Below are positions 36,259-45,010 of a stretch of 64,000 nucleotides of DNA, one piece after another. Source of the DNA: Citricoccus zhacaiensis (GTDB taxonomy: Bacteria; Actinomycetota; Actinomycetes; Actinomycetales; Micrococcaceae); contig NZ_BMLQ01000003.1 in the NCBI RefSeq assembly GCF_014645315.1, forward strand, positions 332,930 through 396,929, in the 5' to 3' direction. Under the pieces are notes generated by a model that had not been told where the DNA came from, searched no databases, and saw only the letters and a list, made by a program, of their open reading frames with translations. Made by a program: the position numbers and the translations under genes. How positions within the stretch are numbered: position 1 is the stretch's first letter; every line of letters begins with the position of its first letter.

Positions 36259-37458
36259 GTGGAGACAGGCACGTCAGGACCGTGGTCCGGACACATTCCC
36301 GGGACCCCCGGCTACCGCCGCCTGCTGCTAGGACTGTTCCTGGCCGGCGTCGCAACCTTCGCCCAGCTGTACTCCCCGCAGGGCCTGCTCCCGCTGATCA
36401 GCGGGGACCTCGGTATCACCGCCTCCGATGCCGCCCTCATGGTCTCCCTGGCCACCCTGGGACTGGCCATCGGCGTGATCCCGTGGTCTTATGCCGGTGA
36501 CCGTTTCGGCCGGAAGCGGGTCATGGGGTGGGCCATCATGGCGGCCTGTGCCTTCTCGTTGACGGCGGTGGCCGTGCCGGATCTCGAGGCCATCCTGGCC
36601 TTCCGCCTCCTTGAAGGGTTTGCCCTCGGGGGCGTTCCGGCGCTGGCCCTGGCCTACCTCAACGAGGAGGTCAGCTCCGCCTCCTCGGCCCTGGCGGCCG
36701 GAACGTACATCTCCGGAACAACCCTCGGCGGGCTGGCCGGGCGTCTCCTGGCCGCGCCCGTCGGGGAGCTGACGGACTGGCGACTCGGCATGCTCGCCGT
36801 CACCGTGTTGTCCGTGGCCTGCGCCATCGCCTTCCTGATCCTGGCCCCGGCTGCCCGGGGCTTCACGCCGCACCGGACCACCTTCCGGCAGGCGGTCCGT
36901 GCGTTGGCGGGCAACCTGCGGTCCCCGGCCCTGCTGATCATCTACGCCCAGGGGTTGCTGCTGATGGGCGGATTCGTGGCGATGTACAACTACCTCGGAT
37001 TCCACCTGGCCGGTGACCCGTTCAACCTGCCCATCGCGGTGGTGTCCCTGGTCTTCGTGGCCTACCTGGCCGGGACCGGGACCTCGCCGCTGGCCGGTCG
37101 ACTGGCCGGGCGCCACGGGCGCCGGCCAGTGCTGCTGGTGTCCACGGGGTCCATGATCGCCGGGGTGCTGCTCACCCTGGTCCCCTCCCTGTGGGTGATG
37201 CTGCCGGCCACGATCATCTTCACCGGCGGGTTCTTCGCGGCCCACGCGGTGGCGTCCGGCTGGGCGGGGGCGGCCGCCGTGGCCGGCCGGGCGCAGTCGG
37301 CCTCGCTCTACAACTTCGGCTACTACGCGGGCTCCAGCCTGTTCGGCTGGCTCGGCGGGGTGTTCCTGGCGGGGGCCGGTTGGCCTGGTCCCGTACTCAT
37401 GACGGCGGCCCTCGCGGTGGTGGCGGCGATCCTGGGTTGGTTCATGCGCGGTAGATGA
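36259..37458 (+). CDS. MFS transporter
   Basis: A 399-residue, roughly 12-helix major facilitator carrier of the YnfM/inner membrane efflux type. Seen: FAQLYSPQGLLPLISGDLG, the loop 2-3 signature YAGDRFGRKRVMG, and a matching loop GRLAGRHGRRPVLLVS in the second half. The substrate is unknown; such carriers are usually drug or sugar exporters. The GTG at 36259 is chosen: TAGAGT (36246-36251) lies seven bases upstream, which places the earlier in-frame codons upstream of the transcription start. Its stop codon lies inside a LacI-type palindrome (37455-37470). Confidence 0.88.
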   Translation: METGTSGPWSGHIPGTPGYRRLLLGLFLAGVATFAQLYSPQGLLPLISGDLGITASDAALMVSLATLGLAIGVIPWSYAGDRFGRKRVMGWAIMAACAFSLTAVAVPDLEAILAFRLLEGFALGGVPALALAYLNEEVSSASSALAAGTYISGTTLGGLAGRLLAAPVGELTDWRLGMLAVTVLSVACAIAFLILAPAARGFTPHRTTFRQAVRALAGNLRSPALLIIYAQGLLLMGGFVAMYNYLGFHLAGDPFNLPIAVVSLVFVAYLAGTGTSPLAGRLAGRHGRRPVLLVSTGSMIAGVLLTLVPSLWVMLPATIIFTGGFFAAHAVASGWAGAAAVAGRAQSASLYNFGYYAGSSLFGWLGGVFLAGAGWPGPVLMTAALAVVAAILGWFMRGR

Positions 37459-37470
37459 GAACGCTCTCAT
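37455..37470. promoter_or_regulatory. LacI-family-like operator
   Basis: ATGAGAACGCTCTCAT is a near-perfect palindrome (6-bp arms ATGAGA/TCTCAT around ACGC). Its core fits the LacI-family pattern with central CG. It overlaps the MFS stop codon and lies about 100 bases before the P-loop gene at 37569, which it may control. No LacI-family gene is in the window. Confidence 0.5.
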
Positions 37471-37568
37471 TCCGGACTCATGCACCCCTCATGGCGTGTT
37501 GGTTCCATGGTTCTTGAGGCCGGCGGAACACCCCGGACGGTCACTGAAACACAGCGAGAGGCCACGCC

Positions 37569-38735
37569 ATGACCATCGAGATGACTCAACCGGGCAGCGC
37601 CCTGACCATCGTTGACACCATCGGTGCCACCTACCAGCGGGCAGAGCTTCCGGCTCGCATCCAAGCCGCCTACACCACCCGCTTCGTCGACGCCGCTCTG
37701 GCCGCGGACCGCTCCGCCTTCCACCTGGCCAGCGGCCCCACTGTCACTCCGCAGCCCGGCGACGTGGTCGTGGCCCGTGTGAGCGAGATCCTCAACCACA
37801 AGCGCGTGGAGACCCCCGAGTCCCGCAAGGCCATCCTCTTCCCCGGCCACGTCGTAATGCTGGCGTACGGCCACCGCTACGCCGCCGACCAATTCCTGGC
37901 CCACGTGCCGGACTCCCTGGAACCCTGCCACCTGGTCGCCGCCGGCGGCGTGGCCGGCATGGTCACCGAGCAACACGCGGACATGGACGATCCGACGAGG
38001 ATCGAGCCGCTGGGCCTGCTCGCGGATGAGTCCGGCATCGTCAACCTCTCCCGCTTCGCCCCGTACTCGCTGAACCCGGTTCCGGCCCTCGGTGCTCCCG
38101 CCGAAGAGTTGGACGCCGCCCTGCCAGGCCGCCCGACCGTGGTCGCCGTGCTCGGTACCTCGATGAACTCCGGCAAGTCCACCGCCATGGCCACCCTCGT
38201 CAACGGCCTGACCAACGCCGGGCTGACGGTCTCCGCCGGGAAGTCCACCGGCACCGGCGCCGGCAACGACCCGATGATCTACGTGGACGGAGGCGCTGCC
38301 AAGGTCCTGGACTTCACCGACTTCGGGTATCCCACCACCTTCAAGCTCGACTTCGAGCAGGTCCGCTCGTTGACGGTGAACCTGGTGGATGCCATGGCGG
38401 AGACCGATACCGATGTGGTTGTCGTCGAGATCGCCGACGGCGTGTACCAAGGCGAGACCGCCCGGCTGCTGCACGATCCGCTCTTCCAGTCCGTGGTGGA
38501 CCGCGTGGTCTTCGCCGCCGGTGACGCCCTCGGTGCCGTGGGCGGCGTCCGCGAACTACAGGACGCCGGCCTGGATGTGGCCGCGGTCTCGGGGGTGCTG
38601 ACCTCCTCCCCGCTGGCCACCGCCGAGGCCAACGAGGTGCTGGCCTGCCTCGGGGTGCCCGTCATCGACACCTACGAACTCACGAGCGCAGCCGTCTCGA
38701 CCGGCCTGCTGCCCCGGGCCGGGAGAACATCCTGA
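37569..38735 (+). CDS. P-loop NTPase (DUF1611-like)
   Basis: A 388-residue cytoplasmic protein with a good Walker A in the middle, VLGTSMNSGKSTAMATL (about residue 195), followed by GKSTGTGAGNDPMIY, and a Walker B-like VVVVEIADGVYQGETA. The first ~180 residues lack a recognised fold. The arrangement (N-terminal domain plus C-terminal P-loop domain with MNSGKS/T) is like DUF1611-type proteins and MobB-like GTP-binding proteins; the biochemical role is unknown. It is followed without a gap by the ABC-like gene, and the last four bases may overlap that gene's start, so the two products probably act together. Confidence 0.7.
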   Translation: MTIEMTQPGSALTIVDTIGATYQRAELPARIQAAYTTRFVDAALAADRSAFHLASGPTVTPQPGDVVVARVSEILNHKRVETPESRKAILFPGHVVMLAYGHRYAADQFLAHVPDSLEPCHLVAAGGVAGMVTEQHADMDDPTRIEPLGLLADESGIVNLSRFAPYSLNPVPALGAPAEELDAALPGRPTVVAVLGTSMNSGKSTAMATLVNGLTNAGLTVSAGKSTGTGAGNDPMIYVDGGAAKVLDFTDFGYPTTFKLDFEQVRSLTVNLVDAMAETDTDVVVVEIADGVYQGETARLLHDPLFQSVVDRVVFAAGDALGAVGGVRELQDAGLDVAAVSGVLTSSPLATAEANEVLACLGVPVIDTYELTSAAVSTGLLPRAGRTS

Positions 38736-38869
38736 ACCCGGACCGTCCCCAGCGCCGGTTCCGGCTGTCGGCTGACGACACCGCTGAGGCCCTGGGTGAC
38801 AGCGCCGTCGGTGCCGCCACGGACCAGGAGGACGAAGGCACGACCGAGGCCACCGGCCGGGGGGAGCGG

Positions 38870-40564
38870 ATGCCGACCGTCTGGGCGGGGCGACGGCGCC
38901 ATCTCCTGGTGATCCTGTTCCTGCTCGGCATCTTCCAGGCGATCATGGCCCTGGTCATGTCCTTCACGGTGGATTCTCTGCTGGGGATGCCCGCCCAGGT
39001 CAACGCGGCACTCAACGCCGGGACGGCCCCGGACGGATCCGCCCTGGACCCGGCCGCCGTGGCGGAGGCGGGCACCTACGTGCCGTGGTTGCAGTTGTCC
39101 GTCCTGGCCGTCACCGTGCTCTCCATCTTCGGCGCCCGCTGGGGGGAGCGCGTGGTGGGGGAGGACCTCGGCCAGGACTATGTTTACGAACTGCGCCGCA
39201 AGCTGATCGGCACCACACTGGCCGGCTCCGGCAACCCGTCCCTGGGCGTGACCATCACCCGTGCCTCCAATGACCTGACCTCTGTGCGCAACTGGGTGTC
39301 CCAGGGCATGGTGCCCCTGTTGACCTCGCTGCCGCTGATCGTGGTGGTGCTCGGCGTGCTGGCCATCTCCAACTGGCAGGTCGGCTTGGCCGTCGGCATT
39401 CCCATCGTGCTGCTCGGGCTGGCAGTGCCGCCCCTGGCCAAGGCGACCTTCACCCGCGCGAGGTACCTGCGCCGGCGTCGAGGCCGGATGTCCGCCCGCA
39501 TCGCGGACACCGTCCGCGCGGGGGAGTCCATTCAGGCGGCTGGCGGCATCAATCGCGAGCTCAACGCCCTGGATCGGGACTCGGGCAAGGTGGTCAACGC
39601 GGCTGTGTCCCGCGCCCGCATCACGGGGCTGGTCCGCGCCTCCGCCATCACGGCGGCCTCCCTGGCCACCGCCGCCGTGGTGGTGCTCGGCACCCTCGGC
39701 ATGATCGACACCGCCGGCGTGGCCTCCGCCATGACCCTGGTGGGCGTGATGTCCACCCCGCTGGGGGACCTGGGCCGCGTGGTCGAGTACCGGCAGAACT
39801 ACAAGGCCGCCCGTCGCATCCAGGCGCCGTTGCTGGCCCAGTCCGAGGTGCTCCGGAAGGCCGAGAAGGACCGTGAGGAGAACTGGAAGGACGTGGCGCG
39901 GGAGCGCTCGGAGGACGGTCGCAACGGGCTGCGGATCCGCCGCATGGTGGTCCAGGGCCAACGCGTTCCCCTGCTCCAGGCCGGTGCCGGCGAGGTCATT
40001 CAGATCACGTCGCACGACCCGGGGCGGATCCAGCCGTTCCTGATGAACCTGCTGGCGGGCCAGAACACGGCGGCGGAGCCGGGCGGTCAGGTCCCCGGCC
40101 TCGAGATGGTCGTGGACGGCTATGACTACACCCGGGCACCGGGCCGCCAGCGGCGCAAGCTGCTCGGCCACGCCTCCGTGCGCGTGCCGCTCGAGCGGGG
40201 GACCGTGTCCCGGGCCATCACCTACCGCAATCCCCAGGCCACGGACGAGCAGACCCGGGAGGCCTTCGCCCGGGTGGGTCTGGACCGCGTCCTGGAGGCG
40301 TTCCCCCGCGGCGAGGACACGCGGCTCAAGAACGGGGGCCAGCCGCTGACGGGCTCGCAGGTGGCCCGGCTCAAGCTGGGCCGCGCCCTGCTGGGCAACC
40401 CGCCGCTGCTGGTACTGGACGGCATCGATGCAGATCTGGACGGAGAAGGCCTGCGCCTGTTGCGGACCGAGCTGGAGGCCTATCCCGGCGTGGTCCTGTT
40501 CACCTCGCAGAATCCCGGACGGATGGCTCCGGGACACCGGGTCTGGACCGTCGACGCACCCTGA
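38870..40564 (+). CDS. ABC-exporter-like protein with degenerate nucleotide-binding domain
   Basis: A 564-residue protein shaped like a half-size ABC exporter. Residues 1-~320 form a six-helix type I exporter domain (ELRRKLIGTTLAGSGNPSLG, VGVMSTPLGDLGRVVEYRQ). The nucleotide-binding half (~340-564) aligns in order but has lost its motifs. Walker A is replaced by EVIQITSHDPGRIQPF; the signature reads LTGSQVARLKLGRALLGNPP; Walker B is LLVLDGID, without the catalytic Glu; and the H-loop His is replaced (LFTSQNPGR). It should not hydrolyse ATP alone. The reading frame is open and coding-like back to CTG 38732, so the N-terminus may be 46 residues longer. It lies directly downstream of a P-loop protein. 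Confidence 0.75.
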   Translation: MPTVWAGRRRHLLVILFLLGIFQAIMALVMSFTVDSLLGMPAQVNAALNAGTAPDGSALDPAAVAEAGTYVPWLQLSVLAVTVLSIFGARWGERVVGEDLGQDYVYELRRKLIGTTLAGSGNPSLGVTITRASNDLTSVRNWVSQGMVPLLTSLPLIVVVLGVLAISNWQVGLAVGIPIVLLGLAVPPLAKATFTRARYLRRRRGRMSARIADTVRAGESIQAAGGINRELNALDRDSGKVVNAAVSRARITGLVRASAITAASLATAAVVVLGTLGMIDTAGVASAMTLVGVMSTPLGDLGRVVEYRQNYKAARRIQAPLLAQSEVLRKAEKDREENWKDVARERSEDGRNGLRIRRMVVQGQRVPLLQAGAGEVIQITSHDPGRIQPFLMNLLAGQNTAAEPGGQVPGLEMVVDGYDYTRAPGRQRRKLLGHASVRVPLERGTVSRAITYRNPQATDEQTREAFARVGLDRVLEAFPRGEDTRLKNGGQPLTGSQVARLKLGRALLGNPPLLVLDGIDADLDGEGLRLLRTELEAYPGVVLFTSQNPGRMAPGHRVWTVDAP

Positions 40565-40587
40565 GGGTCTCGCCCTAGACTGGGACC

Positions 40588-41307
40588 ATGGAATACCTCG
40601 TTCCGGTGTTGATCCTGGTGGTCGTGGCCGCCGTCGTCGGTGGCGGCGCATGGGTGCTGTCGCGCCGTGCCGCATCCGGTTCCACCTCCGGAAAGCCAGC
40701 TCACCGACCGCGGCGGGGGTCCCTGGCCGGCCGCATCAGCTCCGATAACGCCAAGGTCGCCTCGAACCGGATGGACCAGGCCGCGCACCGCGAGGTCTAT
40801 CGGCTGATCGCCGCCGGCCGCACCGCCGAGGCCGTGACCGCCTACCGCCGCTCCACCGGACTCGGCACCTTCGAGGCCATGATGGACATCCAAGCCCTCG
40901 CCACCTACCCGCAGATGTGGACCAAGCCGACGGCCGAGGGCACCGGGGCCGAGAGCACGACATCGGCTGCCTCGCCCGCCGCTGAGAGCGCACCCGAGAG
41001 CCCCGGCACCCGGGTGCCCCCGGCGGACATCGCCGACGCCACCGACCTCGTGGTCCCGGAGGACTGGCTGGAGGAGGGCCTCCCGGCCGACCGACCGTTC
41101 GAGCTCGAGGTGGTGCGGGACGAGACCACTGTCCGCGTGTCCTCGGACGACCTGCCGCCCCACCTGCGGGATCAGCTGACCGCCCTGGTCCGTGACGGCC
41201 GAGTGGAGGACGCCGCCCTGGAGCTCTCAGCGCACACGGTGCTCACCGCCGAGGAGGCCCTGCAGTTCCTGCACATCCTCCAGCGTGAGCAGGGCCAGGA
41301 CGACTGA
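40588..41307 (+). CDS. Single-pass membrane protein of unknown function
   Basis: A 239-residue protein with an N-terminal signal-anchor helix (YLVPVLILVVVAAVVGGGAW), a basic patch (SGKPAHRPRRGS), a predicted helical domain (HREVYRLIAAGRTAEAVTAYRRSTG), an Ala/Ser/Pro-rich linker and a C-terminal helical domain (HLRDQLTALVRDGRVEDAALELSAHT). Both helical parts resemble loose repeat units that might bind proteins. TAGACT (40576-40581) stands six bases before the ATG, so it has its own leaderless promoter just after the ABC-like gene. I do not recognise the family. Confidence 0.75.
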   Translation: MEYLVPVLILVVVAAVVGGGAWVLSRRAASGSTSGKPAHRPRRGSLAGRISSDNAKVASNRMDQAAHREVYRLIAAGRTAEAVTAYRRSTGLGTFEAMMDIQALATYPQMWTKPTAEGTGAESTTSAASPAAESAPESPGTRVPPADIADATDLVVPEDWLEEGLPADRPFELEVVRDETTVRVSSDDLPPHLRDQLTALVRDGRVEDAALELSAHTVLTAEEALQFLHILQREQGQDD

Positions 41308-41324
41308 GGCCCGCTTAACGCCAG

Positions 41325-41355
41325 CGGCGCCCGACCCGTGGTGGGTCAGGCGCCG
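41325..41355. terminator. Bidirectional hairpin terminator
   Basis: CGGCGCC (41325-41331) pairs with GGCGCCG (41349-41355), extended inward by GACCC/GGGTC around a 5-base loop. It lies between two convergent genes and could stop both. Confidence 0.75.
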
Positions 41356-41385
41356 TCAGCATGTGAGGTGACGTGAGAGGCGGGG

Positions 41386-42258
41386 TCAGCCGCGGCGGCC
41401 ATCCCGGCCGGTGGCGGTGTCGTCACCGTCCACCTCGACGTCTTCGTGTTGCACGGTCCCGCTGACACGTTCGGTGTCCCGGACCGTGTTCTTGTCCACG
41501 GTCACCTTCTCGGCGGTTGCGGTCTTGTCCACCACGGGGACCTCCTCATGGGTGGTCACGACGACGTCCTCGTCCCCGCCATCGCGCACGGCCTCAGGGG
41601 AGGACGGATCGATCGGCTCGCGCTCGACGACGACTTCTTCCCGGCTCACCGGCACCTCCACGGTCTCCGTGTCCGTGTAGGAGTGCTTGCGCAACCGGAC
41701 CTGGCCGGACTCGCGGCGCTCTGTGCCCACGTTGAGCTGCTCATCGCGGGCCACCACTGTCTCCCGATCATGACCGGCCGCCCCGGGAACCTGCCCGGCC
41801 GCGTTGACGTCCCGGTCCAGGTCGGCGGCCGTGCGGTCAGCATCGCCGCGCTGGGTGCCGAGGCCTCCGACGCCGGTGGCGGCGGTGCCGCTGGCCGCGG
41901 CCACGCCAGCGTCCCAATCGGTACCGGCGTCACCGGTGCCCTGGGGGTATTCCATGGAGTAGTACTCGTAGAGGCGCCGCTCTTCCTCGGGGGAGAGCGA
42001 GCCATCCGCATCGATGTTCGGAGCATCCTTGACGAACGCCTTGTCGAAGGGAACCTGCAAACCATCCTGGTTCCGAGTGGCCTCGGAGACAGGGATGAAC
42101 GTTTCCTTCATCCCGAACAACCCGGTCTTCACCGTCACGAACGTGGGCTGGTTGTTCTGATCGTCGAGGTAGACCTGGCCGATCGTTCCGATCTTGTCGC
42201 CGTCATTGCCGAAGACGGTCGCGTCCTGGAGTTGGTCGATTGATGTGAAGTCCTGCAT
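41386..42258 (-). CDS. PRC-barrel and DUF2382 domain protein
   Basis: A 290-residue protein with an N-terminal PRC-barrel (about 1-80; ATVFGNDGDKIGTIGQVYLD, FVTVKTGLFGMKETFIPV) and a C-terminal DUF2382 domain (about 180-285; LRKHSYTDTETVEVPVSREEVVVEREP-like repeating acidic strands). The middle is Ala/Gly-rich. Such proteins are frequent in actinobacteria, often annotated as stress-response proteins; no molecular function is established. GAAGGAG lies nine bases before the ATG. It is convergent with the membrane gene at 40588. Confidence 0.9.
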   Translation of the reverse strand: MQDFTSIDQLQDATVFGNDGDKIGTIGQVYLDDQNNQPTFVTVKTGLFGMKETFIPVSEATRNQDGLQVPFDKAFVKDAPNIDADGSLSPEEERRLYEYYSMEYPQGTGDAGTDWDAGVAAASGTAATGVGGLGTQRGDADRTAADLDRDVNAAGQVPGAAGHDRETVVARDEQLNVGTERRESGQVRLRKHSYTDTETVEVPVSREEVVVEREPIDPSSPEAVRDGGDEDVVVTTHEEVPVVDKTATAEKVTVDKNTVRDTERVSGTVQHEDVEVDGDDTATGRDGRRG

Positions 42259-42401
42259 GTTGCGCGCTCCTTCGCTATGGGTGACCGGCGAGCGATGAGC
42301 CCAGCCGGCGTCACGTTTTCGACCCTAGACCCTGAGGTTTCCGGACGATAGGAGCGAAGGCCTCCTTGAGCGCATTCAGAGCGGACCATCAGGCGGCGCA
42401 C

Positions 42402-42453
42402 AAAAAAGTCCTGAGCCGCGACACCGTTAGTAAACGATGTCGCGACTCAGGAC
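42402..42453 (-). terminator. Rho-independent terminator of tRNA-Ser(GCT)
   Basis: GTCCTGAG (42408-42415) pairs with CTCAGGAC (42446-42453), extended by CGCGACA/TGTCGCG. On the minus strand it is followed by six T (42402-42407). Confidence 0.9.
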
Positions 42454-42458
42454 AACTG

Positions 42459-42547
42459 CGGAGACGGGGGGATTTGAACCCCCGGTCCGACTTTCGCCGG
42501 ACCCTTCATTAGCAGTGAAGTCCATTCGGCCGCTCTGGCACGTCTCC
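42459..42547 (-). tRNA. tRNA-Ser (anticodon GCT)
   Basis: A class II tRNA with acceptor GGAGACG/CGTCTCC, anticodon stem CTTCA/TGAAG, loop CTGCTAA (anticodon GCT, reads AGC/AGU), a long variable arm (GTCCGGCGAAAGTCGGAC) and T-arm GGGTTCAAATCCC. The discriminator is G. CCA is not encoded (GCAG follows). Confidence 0.96.
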
Positions 42548-42605
42548 ACTGTCGCCATCGATGAGATGGTAACCCTGACATGGTAGCCGCCGAGGGGCCC
42601 GGAGT

Positions 42606-44930
42606 TCAAAGCGAGTCGTCCGCGACGCTCCTCCACAGGAACTCCAGGGACCGCGCGTGCAGGGCCGCGGCCTGTCTGTTGTCCGAGGCCCCCGCGTGAC
42701 CGCCCTCGAGATCCTCGTGGAACCACACGTTCGGCACGCCCAGCCGCATCATCCGGGCCGCCATCTTGCGAGCCTGAACCGGGCCGACCCGGTCGTCCGA
42801 GGTGGCCGTCCACACGAGGAGATCCGGGTAGCCCGTGCCCGGGCCCTCGGCATCGCGTCCGGCCTCGGCGCCGGGAACCGGTCGCTCGAGCAGCAGGTGG
42901 TAGGGCGAGAAGGTGCGGACGTACTCCCACTGCTCGGGATCCTCCGGGTCACCGTACTCGGCGATCCAGCTGTGGCCGGCGGAGAGCACCGTGTACCGGC
43001 GCATGTCCAGCAGGGGCACCCCGCAGCTCAGGGCACCGAACAGTTCGGGGTAGGTGGTGGCCATGTTGCCCATGAGCAGGCCGCCGTTGGAGCGGCCGGT
43101 GGCAGCCAGGTGTGGCCGGTCCGTCACGCCGCGCCGGATGAGGTCGCGGGCCACGGCGGCGAAGTCCTCGTAGGCACGGTGCCGGTTCTCCTGCAGGGCC
43201 GCCCGGTGCCAGTCGGGTCCGTACTCGCCGCCGCCGCGGATGTTGGCGATCACGTGGATGCCCCGGCGGCCGGCGTCGTTCTGGCGGCTCAGCCAGCCGC
43301 GGCCGTACACGCCGGAATAGCCGGGCAGCTTGGAGGCGAGGAACCCGCCGTAGCCGTCCATCACCACGGGGTTGGCCCCGTCGGCCTCGAGATCCTCGGG
43401 GCCGATCTGGAAGTACGGGACCCGGGTGCCGTCGTCGGACACGGCGAAGTGCTGGCGCACGGCCAGCCCGGTGGCGTCGAAGTGCTCCGGCCCGGTGCGC
43501 ACGGTCACCAGACCGGGAACGACGCCGTCCGGCCGGCTGCCCTCTTCCAGGTCCGCCGGGAGCGTGGCCCGCAACAGGGTGGGCGGGGTGAGTGCGCCGG
43601 TGGCGGTGATCCACAGGTCGTTGCCGCAGTCCGGATCCTCGTCATCCACCGCGCTGACCCCCAGGGTCAGGAAGGGGTCTGCGGGATTCGGGTGCGCCAG
43701 CCGGATCCGGCGGGTGGCCCCCAGCGCCGGTGGTCGCCCGGCGGTGGTCTGCGGGGTCCCACGGGGATCGTGGGCCGCCAGCGCGGTCTGGGGCAGGGCG
43801 TACAGGGTAGAGGCGACGTCCTGGAGCACGGTCAGCACCAGGTGGGACGCGGTCCACGTCCATGCGGACAGGGTGCGGTCCGGGGCGGGCAGGAACGCGG
43901 CGCGCGGCTCCTCGGAGCCGTCCAGGAAGCCGTCCACCGTGCAGACGAGCAGGGCGCCGGCCGGGTGTACGGCAGTCGGCAGCTCCCACTCGGACTTCAG
44001 GAACACCGTCAGCCACTGCCGGTGCACGTCCACCTCGGCATCCAGGGGCACCTCCAGCAACCGCCAACCGGGGCGCTCGCCGGCGCTGTCCGTGGATTCC
44101 GGCGACTCGGGGTCCCGCAGCCACGTGGTGGAGCGGTAGAAGTCCACGGCGTCGATCGCGACGGTCCGCTCCCAGCCCGGTGTCGAGTCGTGCCCGCCGA
44201 ACGCGGCCACGTGCGCGGCATCCACCTCGAACACGGTGGGTGCTGCGGCGATGGCAGCCTCTGGCCCGCCGCGCTGCAGGACCCGCAGGGTCCGGGCGTA
44301 GGAAGACCGGGTGGCGTCGCCGGCCTCGGGATCCGGGTCCGTCACCGTGCCGACCAGCAGCCGGTCACGGTCGATCCAGGAGGCCTGGGTCTTGGCCACC
44401 GGTAGGTCGAAGCCCTCGGGCGTCGGCACGAAAGCCCGGGTGGCGAGATCGAACTCGCGCACGGCCACGGCGTCACCGCCATCAGGGGAGAGCCGCAGCA
44501 GGGCACGGTCCCAGTCGGGGCGCAACAGCCGGGCGCCGGCGAACACCCAATCGGTGCCCTCCCGGGCAGCCAGGGCATCCACGTCCAGGAGGACCTCCCA
44601 TTGGGGGTCCCCGGCCAGGTACGGCTCCCAGCGGGTCCGGCGCCACACCCCGCGCGGGTGCTCGCCGTCCCGCCAGAAGTTGTAGTACCAGTCGCCGCGC
44701 TTGGTGACGTGGGGGATCCGGTCCGGGGAGTCGAGGATGGCGGTGAGGTCCCGCTGCAACGCATCGAAACCGTCTGAGGCCAGCATCGCCTCGGTGCGGG
44801 CATCCTGCTCCCGGACCCAGTCCAGGGGGCGCTCGCCGTGGATGTCCTCGAGCCAGAGGAACTCGTCCTCAGCCTCCGTGGCGAGGCCGGTGGACGTGAC
44901 GGTGGGGACGGGGTGCGGGTTCTGCTGCAT
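42606..44930 (-). CDS. S9-family (prolyl oligopeptidase-like) serine peptidase
   Basis: A 774-residue peptidase with an N-terminal propeller domain and C-terminal alpha/beta hydrolase domain. The catalytic Ser is in AATGRSNGGLLMGNM, the Asp in TATSDDRVGPVQARK, and the His in LEGGHAGASDNR. IANIRGGGEYGPDWH is typical of the family's oxyanion region. The enzyme would cut short peptides, probably in the cytoplasm since no signal peptide is visible. I choose ATG 44930 (MQQNPHPVP); a GTG at 44946-44948 adds only six residues. The promoter lies between it and the divergent gene at 45011. Confidence 0.93.
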   Translation of the reverse strand: MQQNPHPVPTVTSTGLATEAEDEFLWLEDIHGERPLDWVREQDARTEAMLASDGFDALQRDLTAILDSPDRIPHVTKRGDWYYNFWRDGEHPRGVWRRTRWEPYLAGDPQWEVLLDVDALAAREGTDWVFAGARLLRPDWDRALLRLSPDGGDAVAVREFDLATRAFVPTPEGFDLPVAKTQASWIDRDRLLVGTVTDPDPEAGDATRSSYARTLRVLQRGGPEAAIAAAPTVFEVDAAHVAAFGGHDSTPGWERTVAIDAVDFYRSTTWLRDPESPESTDSAGERPGWRLLEVPLDAEVDVHRQWLTVFLKSEWELPTAVHPAGALLVCTVDGFLDGSEEPRAAFLPAPDRTLSAWTWTASHLVLTVLQDVASTLYALPQTALAAHDPRGTPQTTAGRPPALGATRRIRLAHPNPADPFLTLGVSAVDDEDPDCGNDLWITATGALTPPTLLRATLPADLEEGSRPDGVVPGLVTVRTGPEHFDATGLAVRQHFAVSDDGTRVPYFQIGPEDLEADGANPVVMDGYGGFLASKLPGYSGVYGRGWLSRQNDAGRRGIHVIANIRGGGEYGPDWHRAALQENRHRAYEDFAAVARDLIRRGVTDRPHLAATGRSNGGLLMGNMATTYPELFGALSCGVPLLDMRRYTVLSAGHSWIAEYGDPEDPEQWEYVRTFSPYHLLLERPVPGAEAGRDAEGPGTGYPDLLVWTATSDDRVGPVQARKMAARMMRLGVPNVWFHEDLEGGHAGASDNRQAAALHARSLEFLWRSVADDSL

Positions 44931-45010
44931 GCCCCCATCGAAGCACACCTCCCCGCACCGGCCGTAGGCTGATGACCACGAACACGCCGCACCGCGAGAG
45001 GACCCCCGCC

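Noticed and set aside
38672..40675. 667-codon minus-strand frame opposite the ABC-like gene
   Set aside because: Low complexity with many His/Arg/Gly; no start signals and no recognisable motif. The plus strand has membrane segments and exporter order.
42657..44405. 582-codon plus-strand frame opposite the S9 peptidase
   Set aside because: Composition is that of a mirror frame and no signature is present.
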